Source of the DNA: Frateuria_A sp051900535
Lineage (GTDB): Bacteria; Pseudomonadota; Gammaproteobacteria; Xanthomonadales; Rhodanobacteraceae
Length of the DNA: 64,000 nucleotides
Direction of reading: 5' to 3'
NCBI RefSeq assembly: GCF_051900535.1
Contig: NZ_JBHZGI010000001.1
Location: 1-64,000 of the forward strand
Below the pieces are notes generated by a model that was given only the letters and a program-made list of their open reading frames with translations, did no database searches and was not told the origin of the DNA. The translations under genes were made by a program, and so were the position numbers. Of the stretch, positions 1 to 7,942 are shown in pieces. The stretch's first letter is position 1, and the number at the start of each line of letters is the position of its first letter.

Positions 1-182
1 TGGCGATCGTGACCGAGTGGAAGGCGTTCCGCGCGCCGGACTTCGCGCGCATCCGCGGCGCGTTGAAGGACCCGGCGATCTTCGACGGACGCAACCTGTA
101 CGACCCGGCGCAGGTGGAGGAGGCGGGACTGGCTTATTACGGCATCGGGCGAGGGCGTTCGCTGAGGCCAGCGAATGTCTGA
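1..182 (+). CDS. ugd: UDP-glucose 6-dehydrogenase, C-terminal fragment
   Basis: The reading frame is already open at base 3 and ends with TGA at 180-182; the start lies outside the window. The visible 59 residues match the C-terminal end of UDP-glucose/GDP-mannose dehydrogenases, with VTEWKAFRAPDF followed by IFDGRNLYDP and a terminal YYGIGRG. The family oxidises UDP-glucose to UDP-glucuronate with two NAD+, feeding exopolysaccharide and lipid A sugar synthesis in the cytoplasm. The fragment contains only the end of the UDP-binding domain, so catalytic residues cannot be checked. Its stop overlaps the slyX start by 8 bases, suggesting cotranscription. Confidence 0.85.
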   Translation, partial: AIVTEWKAFRAPDFARIRGALKDPAIFDGRNLYDPAQVEEAGLAYYGIGRGRSLRPANV

Positions 183-387
183 CATCGAGCGCCGCCTGGA
201 AGAACTCGAGGTGCGTCTCACCTTCCTCGATGACACGGTGACCGCGCTGGCCACCGCAGACGCCGAGCAGGCCATGCGGCTGGTGGCGCTGGAGCGCGTG
301 CTGCACGATCTGCGCGCGGAACTCGCCTCGATGCGCACGTCGCAGGGCAGCGATCCGCATAGCGAGCCACCGCCGCCCCACTACTGA
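175..387 (+). CDS. slyX: SlyX family protein
   Basis: This 70-residue protein starts MSDIERRLEELEVRL, continues as one long heptad-rich helix (about residues 3-52), and ends in a polar tail closing with PPPPHY. A short coiled coil with a proline-rich end finishing in HY is the hallmark of SlyX. The molecular function of SlyX is not established. The ATG overlaps the end of the upstream dehydrogenase gene by 8 bases, so translation is probably coupled. Family assignment is confident; role is unknown. Confidence 0.85.
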   Translation: MSDIERRLEELEVRLTFLDDTVTALATADAEQAMRLVALERVLHDLRAELASMRTSQGSDPHSEPPPPHY

Positions 388-444
388 CAAGCACCGGAGG
401 CGCGTGGCGCTTCCGGAAGACCAACGCAACACTGGAGCCGGATC

Positions 445-1005
445 ATGGCCGACTCTCTTCGTGACCAGCTGCTCAAGAGCGGCATCGTCAAGCAGGTGCG
501 CGAGGAACAGCGCGCGAAGTCGCCGTCCCCGGTACCCCGGGGCGGACGTCCGCCGCAGGGCAAGGGCAAGGCGCACGTGCCGAAGCCGCGGCGCGACAAC
601 GGCGAGGTGGACCTGGCCAAGGCTTACGCCATCCGCGCGCAAGCGGAGGCTGCCGAGCGCAAGCGCGCCGAACAGGAGGCCGCCGAGCAGGCGCGCATCA
701 AGCGCGAGCGCAAGGCGAAGATCCAGAAACTGCTGGAAGGCCAGGCGCTGAACAAGGCCGAGGCCGACCAGGTGCGTCACTTCGAATACGGCGGCAAGAT
801 CCGGCGCGTGCACGTGGATGCGGACCAGCTATCGGCGATCAACGACGGGCGGCTTGGCGTCGTGCAGCAGAACGGCCGCTATCTGCTGGTCAGTCAGGGG
901 ATCGCCGAGCAGGTGCGCGGGATCGATCCGCACCTGCTTGCTCTATTGGTCGATCCGCAGGCGGTGACCGACGATGACGGCGTGCCCGACGACCTGATGT
1001 GGTGA
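445..1005 (+). CDS. DUF2058 family protein
   Basis: A 186-residue, highly charged cytoplasmic protein. It begins MADSLRDQLLKSGIV, followed by a lysine/arginine/alanine-rich central helix (about residues 60-105) and a compact C-terminal part containing HFEYGGKIRRVHVD and DDLMW. This arrangement is characteristic of the DUF2058 (YaiL-like) family, which occurs widely in gammaproteobacteria as a nucleoprotein/polysome-associated protein without a defined reaction. The gene stands 57 bases after slyX. No signal peptide or membrane segment is visible. The family assignment is by recognition of the conserved N-terminus; function is not inferred. Confidence 0.8.
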   Translation: MADSLRDQLLKSGIVKQVREEQRAKSPSPVPRGGRPPQGKGKAHVPKPRRDNGEVDLAKAYAIRAQAEAAERKRAEQEAAEQARIKRERKAKIQKLLEGQALNKAEADQVRHFEYGGKIRRVHVDADQLSAINDGRLGVVQQNGRYLLVSQGIAEQVRGIDPHLLALLVDPQAVTDDDGVPDDLMW

Positions 1006-1077
1006 CGTGGGGCAGCCTGAAGCCCACCACGTCGGTCGGGAGCGCTCGAAGGAGGGCCGAAGCCCACCCAATGAGGG
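1006..1077. repeat. Short intergenic repeat-like unit with GAAGCCCACC copies
   Basis: The 72-base gap between two convergent genes holds two copies of GAAGCCCACC (about 1019-1028 and 1059-1068), with GTGGGG and CACCACG flanking the first so that it can pair imperfectly. Similar GCCCACC-containing material lies at 6343-6362. These look like members of a dispersed palindromic intergenic family. The unit could also terminate transcription from both sides. Only this window was examined, so copy number in the genome is unknown. Confidence 0.35.
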
Positions 1078-3138
1078 CTACGGCGTCATCGGCTGGCTGA
1101 GCGCCGGCGAGTCCCAACCCTGCTTGGGCAGGAACCGTTCGCCATGCCGATGCGCCAGTTGTTCCAGGCGGCCGCGGACGTTGGCGGCACCCTCGCTTCG
1201 GATGTACTGGATCGGGCCGCCGCGGAAAGGGGCGAAGCCCGTGCCGAAGATCACGCCTGCGTCCAGAAGCTCGGCATCGTCCACCACGCCATCGGCGAGG
1301 CAGGCGACCGCCTCGTTGACCATCGGCAGGATCATGCGGTCCTGGAGGTCAGGCGGCGGCGTGTAGTCCGGATCGACTTCCGGTTTGACCGGCTTGCCGT
1401 CCTGCCACACGTACAGGCCCTGGCCATCCTTCTTGCCACGCTTGCCGGCTTCGAGCTTGTCCTCGATGCCGGGCGGCAGCTCCAGCCCCAGGAACGGTGC
1501 CAGTTCCTTGCCGACCGAGGCGCACACGTCAAGGCCGACCGTGTCGGCCAGCTCGATCGGCCCCATCGGCATGCCGAATTTCTTCGCCTCGCGGTCGAGC
1601 ACCGGACAAGGGACGCCTTCGCTGTACAGGCGCAGGGCTTCGAGTAGGTAGGGCATCAGGATGCGGTTGACCAGGAACCCAGGCGTGCCCTTGACGGCCA
1701 CGGGCACCTTGCCCAGCGCCTTGCAGAACGCCAGTGCGCGCTTTTCGACGGTCGGGTTCAGCTGGTCATGGCGCACGACCTCGATCAGCGGCATCTGAGC
1801 CACCGGATTGAAGAAGTGCAGGCCCAGGAACCGTTGCGGGGCGGCCAGTCCCGGACGCAGTTCGTCCAGCGGAATGCTGGAGGTGTTGGTGGCGAGTATT
1901 TCCTGCGCCCTGAACTGAGGCTCGATCTTCGCGTAGAGCTCGCGCTTGGCCTCGGGGTTTTCGTAGATCGCCTCGATCGCGAGATCGGCCGTAGCCACGC
2001 CGGCGCCTTCGACATCCGCCCGCAGGCGGCCCATCGCGGCTTCCACCTTCTCCGGCGTCTTGAGTTTCTTCTCGTAGAAGTTGCGGGCGCGATCCAGCGC
2101 GGGCTGGACGAACTTCATCTCGCGGTCCTGCAAGGTCACGTCGAAGCCCTTGTAGGCCGCCCAGGCGGCAATGTCACCGCCCATTACGCCGGCACCGACC
2201 ACGTGCACGCGTCGGATGCCCGGGTCGACGCCGCCGCCGGCGCCCTTGAGGCGCTCCTGCAGCAGGAACACGCGGATCAGATTGTGCGCCGTGGGCGTCT
2301 GCGCCAGTTTCGCCACCGAGCGGGCTTCGAGCTTCAATCGCTGCTGGATGCCAGAGCCGCCGTTCTGCCAGACGTCGATCAGCGCGAACGGCGCCGGGTA
2401 GTGCTCCTTGCGCACCTTGGCCGCGGTCTGCTTGACCACCATCGGCGCCAGGATCTGGCGTACCGGCCACCAGTTGGTCGCCCAAGCCTTGGCACGCTGG
2501 GCGAACGGCCGCGCATGCGGGCGGCGCAGCAGGGCGCGGGCCTCGGCCAGCAGTTCGGCTGGCGGCGCCACCCGGTCGACCACGCCCAGCGCCAGCGCTC
2601 GCCGGGCCGAGAGCGGCCTGCCAGTGAGCATGATCGGCAGTGCCTCGGTGGCGCCGATCAGGCGCGGCAGGCGCGCGGTGCCGCCCCAGCCGGGATGGAT
2701 GCCCAGCATCACCTCCGGCAAACCGATTTTCGTCTGCTCGTCGTCGGCGGCGATGCGTTGACGGCAGGCCAGGATCAGCTCCGCCCCGCCGCCCATGCAG
2801 GCGCCGTGCACCGCTGCCACGGTCGGGCAGGGCAGGCGGGCGAGCGATTCGAACACCTGCTGGCCGTGCCGGATGTTCTCCAGCACCGTGTCCTGCGCGG
2901 CGTAGCGTACGAATTCCTTGATGTCCGCACCCACGGCGAAGCCCGAGGCCTTGGCCGAATGGAGGATCACGCCGGCGGGCTTCTCGATCGCCAGGCGCTC
3001 GACGATCTGCGCCAGTTCGTCCAGCACCTCGCGCGAAATGGCGTTGACGCTGCTGTCGGCGCGATCGAGCGTCAGGGTGACGATGCCGCCCTCGTCCACA
3101 CTCGTCTTCCAGTGATTGAAGCGCAATCCTTCGAACAT
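1078..3138 (-). CDS. FadB/FadJ-type fatty acid oxidation alpha subunit (enoyl-CoA hydratase / 3-hydroxyacyl-CoA dehydrogenase)
   Basis: A 686-residue bifunctional beta-oxidation protein. The N-terminal crotonase domain (about 1-200) shows the oxyanion motif MGGGAELILA and both expected catalytic glutamates (GGGAE and LPEVMLG). The central Rossmann domain begins at HVVGAGVMGGDIA, followed by the dehydrogenase motif GLHFFNPVAQMPLIEV with its catalytic histidine, and then the C-terminal helical 3HCDH domains. It hydrates trans-2-enoyl-CoA and oxidises the 3-hydroxyacyl-CoA with NAD+. No thiolase (FadA) gene is adjacent, so its thiolase partner is encoded elsewhere. FadB versus FadJ cannot be decided from sequence reading alone, so no symbol is given. 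Confidence 0.88.
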   Translation of the reverse strand: MFEGLRFNHWKTSVDEGGIVTLTLDRADSSVNAISREVLDELAQIVERLAIEKPAGVILHSAKASGFAVGADIKEFVRYAAQDTVLENIRHGQQVFESLARLPCPTVAAVHGACMGGGAELILACRQRIAADDEQTKIGLPEVMLGIHPGWGGTARLPRLIGATEALPIMLTGRPLSARRALALGVVDRVAPPAELLAEARALLRRPHARPFAQRAKAWATNWWPVRQILAPMVVKQTAAKVRKEHYPAPFALIDVWQNGGSGIQQRLKLEARSVAKLAQTPTAHNLIRVFLLQERLKGAGGGVDPGIRRVHVVGAGVMGGDIAAWAAYKGFDVTLQDREMKFVQPALDRARNFYEKKLKTPEKVEAAMGRLRADVEGAGVATADLAIEAIYENPEAKRELYAKIEPQFRAQEILATNTSSIPLDELRPGLAAPQRFLGLHFFNPVAQMPLIEVVRHDQLNPTVEKRALAFCKALGKVPVAVKGTPGFLVNRILMPYLLEALRLYSEGVPCPVLDREAKKFGMPMGPIELADTVGLDVCASVGKELAPFLGLELPPGIEDKLEAGKRGKKDGQGLYVWQDGKPVKPEVDPDYTPPPDLQDRMILPMVNEAVACLADGVVDDAELLDAGVIFGTGFAPFRGGPIQYIRSEGAANVRGRLEQLAHRHGERFLPKQGWDSPALSQPMTP

Positions 3139-3287
3139 GGCGTTGGGAGGGTGGCCGGGGAGCGTTGAACCATACCGCTGCGTGCGGATGAATGCGAGTT
3201 GAGGGGCGGGTCGCGATCGGGGCCGATCTTCCGGAACGGTGACCTGGCGCTATTGCGCTTCGCCCGCAAGTCCGTAACTTACGCTCG

Positions 3288-3785
3288 ATGAACCCCTTGC
3301 TGGCCTCCGCCCCGCCCCCTCCCGGCATCGAGATCTTCGAGCGCATCCTGGCCGCGCCGGCCGGGCTGATCCTGCTCGAGGGCTGCGACAGCCAGGCGCT
3401 GATCGAGCAGTTCCGGGCGGTCGTGCGCCGGAGCGGGCAGACGGTGTATCTGTGGCAGCCGGACCTGGGCCTGGGCAATCTGATCGACGCCCATGCACGC
3501 GTGCCAGGCAGCCAGCGCCTGGGGGCGGCCCTGCGCTACATGCAGCAGAGCATGCACTTCGGCGTCTACCTTCTGATGGGCCTGGAGCCACCGTTGTCGG
3601 CAATGGACAGCACCCTGCTGCGCCAGCTGGCCAAGCCGCCGACCGGGCACGTGCGCCGGGTCGTATTGCTGGACGCCTCGCCCGCGCTGATCGACCACCT
3701 GGGCGACATGGCCATGCGCATGAAAGGCCAGCCCGATGCGCCGCTGCGCCCACGCTTGCGCGACGGCCGCTGGCTGGTTGCCTGA
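3288..3785 (+). CDS. Hypothetical protein, 165 residues
   Basis: I do not recognise this protein with certainty. It starts MNPLLASAPPPP and has an alpha/beta pattern: hydrophobic strands such as GLILLEG and VRRVVLLD alternate with amphipathic helices, which resembles the strand order of an AAA-type or RecA-like domain. No Walker A motif is visible. There is no signal peptide or membrane segment. The downstream GGDEF-EAL gene starts 7 bases after its stop, so the two are probably one operon and the protein may be linked to that signalling gene. Function is unassigned. Confidence 0.7.
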   Translation: MNPLLASAPPPPGIEIFERILAAPAGLILLEGCDSQALIEQFRAVVRRSGQTVYLWQPDLGLGNLIDAHARVPGSQRLGAALRYMQQSMHFGVYLLMGLEPPLSAMDSTLLRQLAKPPTGHVRRVVLLDASPALIDHLGDMAMRMKGQPDAPLRPRLRDGRWLVA

Positions 3786-3792
3786 GGACCAC

Positions 3793-6333
3793 GTGAGCGC
3801 CGGCATCCTGGTGGTCGCTGCCCAGCGCGATTTGCGCCGGAACGTGTTCGACGCCCTGGACGGCGCCGGCCACCCGACCATTCATACCGCCCGTGGGGTG
3901 CCGCACGCCGAGTTGCTGCTGGACGGTCGCCCCCCGCTGGTGCTGGTAGTGGTGGCCTTCGACGGCGACGAAATCGATGCGCAAACGGCCTGCGAGCAAC
4001 TGCGGCGCATTCCCGCCTGTGTCGACGCTCCCATGATCGCGGTGCTGGGCGAGGGCGCCACGGTCAAGCCCGGTCAGCTTCCGCCTGGCGTCTCGGACTG
4101 GCTGTACGCCTCGCAGGTGGAGCTGGAACTGGTTGCCCGCTGGCGCCGGACCCGTCCGCAGGCGGCCCTGCCGATGCTGGCCGGGCCGGACCAATACCGC
4201 TTCGCATTCGAAGAGGACGCGAGCGAATGGTTGATCGTCGATCCGCAGACCGAGCGCGTGCTGGAAACCAGTTCGGCCGTTGTCCGGCACAGCCACCTCG
4301 AGGTCGAGCAACTGGTCGGCCGCGGCCTGCGGGAGCTGCTGGCTTTCGAGGGCATCGCGATCGAGCACGTGCTGCAGCAGGCCGACCGGCGCTGGTACGC
4401 CTGCCAGCGGCGCTCCAGCCGCGGTGCGGACACCGGCCAGGCCAGCGCGCGGCGGGTCCGCCATGGCGGACAGGACGCGATCGCGCTGCTGTTCCGTAGC
4501 GACCGGGCCGACATCCGCGCCGAGGCGGCGCTCAGCCTGCTCTCGCGCATGTTCGCCTCGGCCAGCGGCATCGATACGCAGAAGGTGGCTGCCCGTCTGC
4601 TGGTGGACGAGCTGGGCCTGGACTATCTGGCCCTGTGGTCGTCCCGACCCGCGGAGGGTGCTTCCGGACCTGGCCTGTTGATCCAGCTGTGGCGCGGCGA
4701 GGACCAGCCCTGGCCCGCGCCCGCCCAGCAGGGTGTGCTGCGCCAGGTGCTGGACGGCAAGGCGATCCTGCATCCGGTCGACGCGCGCAAGCTCGGTGCA
4801 AACGACCCGCTGATCGAAATGCTGGGCGTCTCCGGTTTCGCGGGCCTGCCGCTGTTCGACGAGCGGCGCTCGGTCCTGGGTGCCCTGCTGGTCGGCAGCC
4901 GCACGCCGTTCGGCGACATGGGCCTGGTCGAGCCGGTGCTGCGTTGCGCGGCGGCGCGCTTCGCGCATGCGCAGGAGCTGCGCCTGACCCGTGAACAGGG
5001 CCGCGCCGAAGGCTTGATCGATTCGCTCACCGGCCTGCCCAATCGCCTGCTGTTCAACGACCGCCTGGACACCATCATCCGCGAGGCGCACCGCACCCGT
5101 GAAACCTTCGCCGTGCTGTTCGTCGACCTGGACCGCTTCAAGGACATCAACGACACGCTGGGCCACGCCGCCGGGGACCATGTGCTGAAAACGGTCACCC
5201 ATCGCCTTTGCTCCAGCGTGCGCGCCTCCGACACGGTGGCCCGCTACGCCGGCGACGAGTTCGTGGTCGTGCTGCGTCACATCATCAAGAACGACGACGT
5301 CCTGCGCGTGGCGGAGAAAATCGTGCAGGTGATGGAAGCGCCGCTGAAGATCGCCGGCGAGGAAGCTCCGCTGAAAGTCACCGCCTCGATCGGCGTGAGC
5401 TTTTACCCGGACGACGCGCTCGATGCCGAGACTCTGCTCAAGCACGCCGACGAGGCGATGTATGCGGCCAAGCGCCAGGGCCGAAACAACTTCCAGTTCT
5501 ACGAGATCAGCCCGGAACAGGCGCAGCAGCACGATGTGCTGCTCAAGACCCGCCTGCGCCACGCCGAAGGCAACGGCGAACTGCGCGTGTTCTACCAGCC
5601 GCAGGTGGATGCCGAGAGCGAGGACATCGTCGGCATGGAAGCGCTGGTGCGCTGGGAACACCCGGAACTGGGCCCGATCAGCCCCGGCGTGTTCATCCCG
5701 CTGGCGGAGGAGACTGGTCTGATCGTCTCGCTCGGCGCCTGGGTGCTGCGCACCGCCTGCCGCCAGGCGCACGAGTGGGAGGAGAAGTACGGCCTGCGCC
5801 TGCGCCTGGGCGTCAACCTCTCGGCCGTGCAGCTGATGGAACCTGACCTTCTGGACACCGTGACCGCCGCGCTGGCCGAGACCGGGCTGGATCCGCGCTT
5901 GCTGGAGCTGGAAGTCACCGAGAGCATCAGCATCAAGGCGGTGCCCAACCTGGTGGAAAACCTGCACGGTTTGCACCGGCTCGGCTGCCGCATCGCCATC
6001 GACGACTTCGGGACCGGCGCCGCTTCGCTGGACTACCTGCGCAAGCTGCCGGCCGACCGCATCAAGATCGACCAGAGCTTCGTGCGCAACATCGGCATCG
6101 ACCCGGACGATGAGGCCATCGTACGCGCCACCATCGAGATGGCGCACCGCCTGAAGCGTGGCGTGGTGGCCGAGGGCGTGGAGATCGAGCAGCACCTGAA
6201 ATTCCTGCGCGCCAACCACTGCGACGAGCTGCAGGGCTACCTGTTCTGCCGTCCGCTGCCGCATGCCAGCTTCGACCGCCTGCTGGCCGAACGACAGCGC
6301 CTGCTGGTCGAGCCGCAGGCCAATGTCGCCTGA
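3793..6333 (+). CDS. GGDEF-EAL cyclic-di-GMP signalling protein with degenerate receiver, PAS and GAF regions
   Basis: From the GTG at 3793 the protein has 846 residues. This start is preferred because it follows the upstream stop by 7 bases and directly begins the alpha/beta domain. Order: a receiver-like domain (about 1-120) lacking a phosphorylatable aspartate in the expected strand (LVLVVVAF), a PAS-like stretch (130-235), a GAF-like stretch (250-400), a GGDEF domain with AGDEF at 486-490 and an RASD inhibitory-site motif five residues before it, and an EAL domain (EAL at 616-618, later DDFGTGAASLDYL). Both output domains look intact, so it could make or degrade c-di-GMP. AGDEF instead of GGDEF is common in active cyclases. 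Transcription likely ends at the hairpin at 6452. Confidence 0.9.
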   Translation: MSAGILVVAAQRDLRRNVFDALDGAGHPTIHTARGVPHAELLLDGRPPLVLVVVAFDGDEIDAQTACEQLRRIPACVDAPMIAVLGEGATVKPGQLPPGVSDWLYASQVELELVARWRRTRPQAALPMLAGPDQYRFAFEEDASEWLIVDPQTERVLETSSAVVRHSHLEVEQLVGRGLRELLAFEGIAIEHVLQQADRRWYACQRRSSRGADTGQASARRVRHGGQDAIALLFRSDRADIRAEAALSLLSRMFASASGIDTQKVAARLLVDELGLDYLALWSSRPAEGASGPGLLIQLWRGEDQPWPAPAQQGVLRQVLDGKAILHPVDARKLGANDPLIEMLGVSGFAGLPLFDERRSVLGALLVGSRTPFGDMGLVEPVLRCAAARFAHAQELRLTREQGRAEGLIDSLTGLPNRLLFNDRLDTIIREAHRTRETFAVLFVDLDRFKDINDTLGHAAGDHVLKTVTHRLCSSVRASDTVARYAGDEFVVVLRHIIKNDDVLRVAEKIVQVMEAPLKIAGEEAPLKVTASIGVSFYPDDALDAETLLKHADEAMYAAKRQGRNNFQFYEISPEQAQQHDVLLKTRLRHAEGNGELRVFYQPQVDAESEDIVGMEALVRWEHPELGPISPGVFIPLAEETGLIVSLGAWVLRTACRQAHEWEEKYGLRLRLGVNLSAVQLMEPDLLDTVTAALAETGLDPRLLELEVTESISIKAVPNLVENLHGLHRLGCRIAIDDFGTGAASLDYLRKLPADRIKIDQSFVRNIGIDPDDEAIVRATIEMAHRLKRGVVAEGVEIEQHLKFLRANHCDELQGYLFCRPLPHASFDRLLAERQRLLVEPQANVA

Positions 6334-6451
6334 TCGCCGGGCGTAGGACGGGCCTGAGCCCACCGCTCTCCGCGGCACCGGGCAAGGGCGGGCTGGAGGT
6401 CCCTGCAACCCACCTTGATCCGCGCGATCCAAGCCGCATCTGGAACATGTG

Positions 6452-6476
6452 CCGTCGCTTGTCGACGGTTTTTTTT
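6452..6476 (+). terminator. Rho-independent terminator
   Basis: A 6-bp perfect stem CCGTCG/CGACGG (6452-6457 and 6463-6468) with a 5-base loop is followed by eight T residues (6469-6476). It lies about 120 bases after the GGDEF-EAL stop and just before the sigma-E promoter of rpoE, separating the two transcription units. Confidence 0.8.
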
Positions 6477-6504
6477 GGACCGGCCTGCCGTGGTGATGCC
6501 CGTG

Positions 6505-6532
6505 TGAACTTGCGCGTGCCCCGCTTGTCTGA
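6505..6532 (+). promoter_or_regulatory. Sigma-E (RpoE) type promoter for rpoE-rseA
   Basis: The sequence TGAACTT at 6505-6511 is followed by a 16-base spacer and TCTGA at 6528-6532. This closely matches the sigma-E consensus (GGAACTT, N16, TCTGA/TCTAA). The promoter sits about 60 bases upstream of the rpoE start codon, the usual position for autoregulation. It is known that rpoE operons of this type are self-activated; that this site does so here is inferred. Confidence 0.75.
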
Positions 6533-6592
6533 GGGCGGCGCGTTACCATCCGGCTGGCGCCACTGAAGCGGTTATCGAAGGAGACGGCCCGG

Positions 6593-7189
6593 ATGGGCGA
6601 AAACGAACTGGATAGCGCCCTGGTCGAGCGTGTTCAAAACGGCGACCGGCGCGCTTTCGACCTGCTGGTGCGCAAGTACCAGCACAAGGTGATCGGGCTG
6701 ATCTCCCGCTACGTCAACAATTACGCCGAGTGCGAGGACGTGGCGCAGGAGGCCTTCGTGCGCGCCTGGCGGGCGATCGGCTCGTTCCGCGGCGACAGCC
6801 AGTTCTATACCTGGATGTACAAGATCGCGGTCAACACGGCCAAGAACCACCTGGTGGCGATGGGGCGGCGCCCGCCGATGGACGACATCGCGGCCGAGGA
6901 CGCGGTTTTCCTGACCGGCGCCGAGCGGATGCAGGAGGGCGCCACGCCCGAGCGTGAATTGCTTCGCCAGGAAATTGAACAAACCGTCTTCGCCACTGTC
7001 CAAGCGCTGCCAGAGGAACTGCGGACCGCCATCACGCTGCGCGAGGTGGATGGCCTCAGCTACGAGGAAATCGCCGAGGCGATGGGCTGTCCCATCGGCA
7101 CCGTGCGTTCGCGAATCTTCCGTGCGCGCGAAGCGATCGATCAGCAACTGCGGCCACTGCTCTCGGACCGCGAGGATCAACCGACATGA
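6593..7189 (+). CDS. rpoE: RNA polymerase sigma factor RpoE (AlgU/sigma-E)
   Basis: A 198-residue group 4 (ECF) sigma factor. Region 2 contains LLVRKYQHKVIGLISRYV and ECEDVAQEAFVRAWRAI, with FYTWMYKIAVNTAKNHL after it. Region 4 contains LPEELRTAITLREVDGLSY and the helix-turn-helix IAEAMGCPIGTVRSRIFRAR. It directs transcription of envelope-stress genes. It is followed with a 4-base ATGA overlap by the anti-sigma gene rseA and then by a periplasmic protease, the classic sigma-E locus. The region just upstream carries a sigma-E type promoter (6505-6532), which supports autoregulation. Confidence 0.95.
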   Translation: MGENELDSALVERVQNGDRRAFDLLVRKYQHKVIGLISRYVNNYAECEDVAQEAFVRAWRAIGSFRGDSQFYTWMYKIAVNTAKNHLVAMGRRPPMDDIAAEDAVFLTGAERMQEGATPERELLRQEIEQTVFATVQALPEELRTAITLREVDGLSYEEIAEAMGCPIGTVRSRIFRAREAIDQQLRPLLSDREDQPT

Positions 7190-7830
7190 CCCAAGACCAA
7201 CGTGAACATCTTTCGGCCGGCATCGACGGCGAACTCGCCCGCGAGGAGCTGCGTTTCCTGCTTCGCCGGTTCGAGCACGATGCCGAACTGGGAGAAGCCT
7301 GGGCGCGCTACCACCTGGCGCGTGACGGCCTGCGCCGGCAATTGCCGGCCGTGGCATCGGCTGGGTTCGCGGCACGCGTGGCACAGGCAATCGCGCAGGA
7401 GTCCGAGACCAGGGGTGGGCGCCGCGCGCCGCACTGGTTGCGGTGGTCGGCCGGCGGCGCGATTGCGGCCAGCGTTGCCGTGGCGGCGTTGATGATCGCC
7501 CGCCCGGTGACGGACGACGATCGCGCATCGACAGGGCTGGCGCAGAGCGCGCCTGCCGCCGAAGTCACCCTTCCGACCGAGCCGGCCGCTCCGGCCGCCG
7601 TGCCGCCGTGGCTGAGCGGAGATACCGCGTCGCGCTACAGCCAGCAGGCTGCCGCGACCCTCGGGGAGAGTTACGGCGAAGCGTTGATGCCCTATGCGCG
7701 CAGCCTGTCGCCCTATCGCGTGCAGCCGGTGCGCACTCCCAGCGAGGAACCCGGTTACTTCCTGCTGATCGACCCGCAGCGGGCGGCCAATACCCGTTAT
7801 CCGCGCCAGGCGGCTGCCGGCGCCCAGTGA
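7186..7830 (+). CDS. rseA: Sigma-E negative regulator RseA (anti-sigma factor)
   Basis: A 214-residue protein. The N-terminal cytoplasmic domain (about 1-75) begins MTQDQREHLSAGIDGELA and contains ARYHLARDGLRRQLP, typical of the RseA sigma-binding domain. One membrane segment follows (about residues 88-105, GGAIAASVAVAALMIA), and the remainder is periplasmic. It holds RpoE at the inner membrane until regulated proteolysis releases it. The start overlaps the rpoE stop by ATGA. No RseB gene follows; instead a DegP/MucD-type protease is next, as in other xanthomonads. Confidence 0.9.
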   Translation: MTQDQREHLSAGIDGELAREELRFLLRRFEHDAELGEAWARYHLARDGLRRQLPAVASAGFAARVAQAIAQESETRGGRRAPHWLRWSAGGAIAASVAVAALMIARPVTDDDRASTGLAQSAPAAEVTLPTEPAAPAAVPPWLSGDTASRYSQQAAATLGESYGEALMPYARSLSPYRVQPVRTPSEEPGYFLLIDPQRAANTRYPRQAAAGAQ

Positions 7831-7834
7831 TCAG

Positions 7835-7859
7835 CGTCCGCGTGTCCTTACCGCGGACG
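7835..7859. other. Intergenic hairpin between rseA and the protease gene
   Basis: An 8-bp perfect inverted repeat, CGTCCGCG (7835-7842) and CGCGGACG (7852-7859), with a 9-base loop. A second, 7-bp hairpin CGGCCCG/CGGGCCG lies at 7880-7898. Neither is followed by a T-run, so they are more likely processing or stability elements between rseA and mucD than simple terminators. Confidence 0.4.
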
Positions 7860-7942
7860 TCTTCCCTCTAGCCATCGGCCGGCCCGTCCTGCGGGCCGTG
7901 CGCGGTCGCGTCCTTGGTTTTTTGCCTGAAGGAGGAGAGTCC

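Noticed and set aside
3250..6549. Very long open frame on the minus strand opposite the GGDEF-EAL gene
   Set aside because: It has no recognisable domain, is rich in His/Gln/Arg as expected for the antisense of GC-rich coding DNA, and the plus-strand protein is clearly real. Similar long antisense frames over other genes were dismissed for the same reason.
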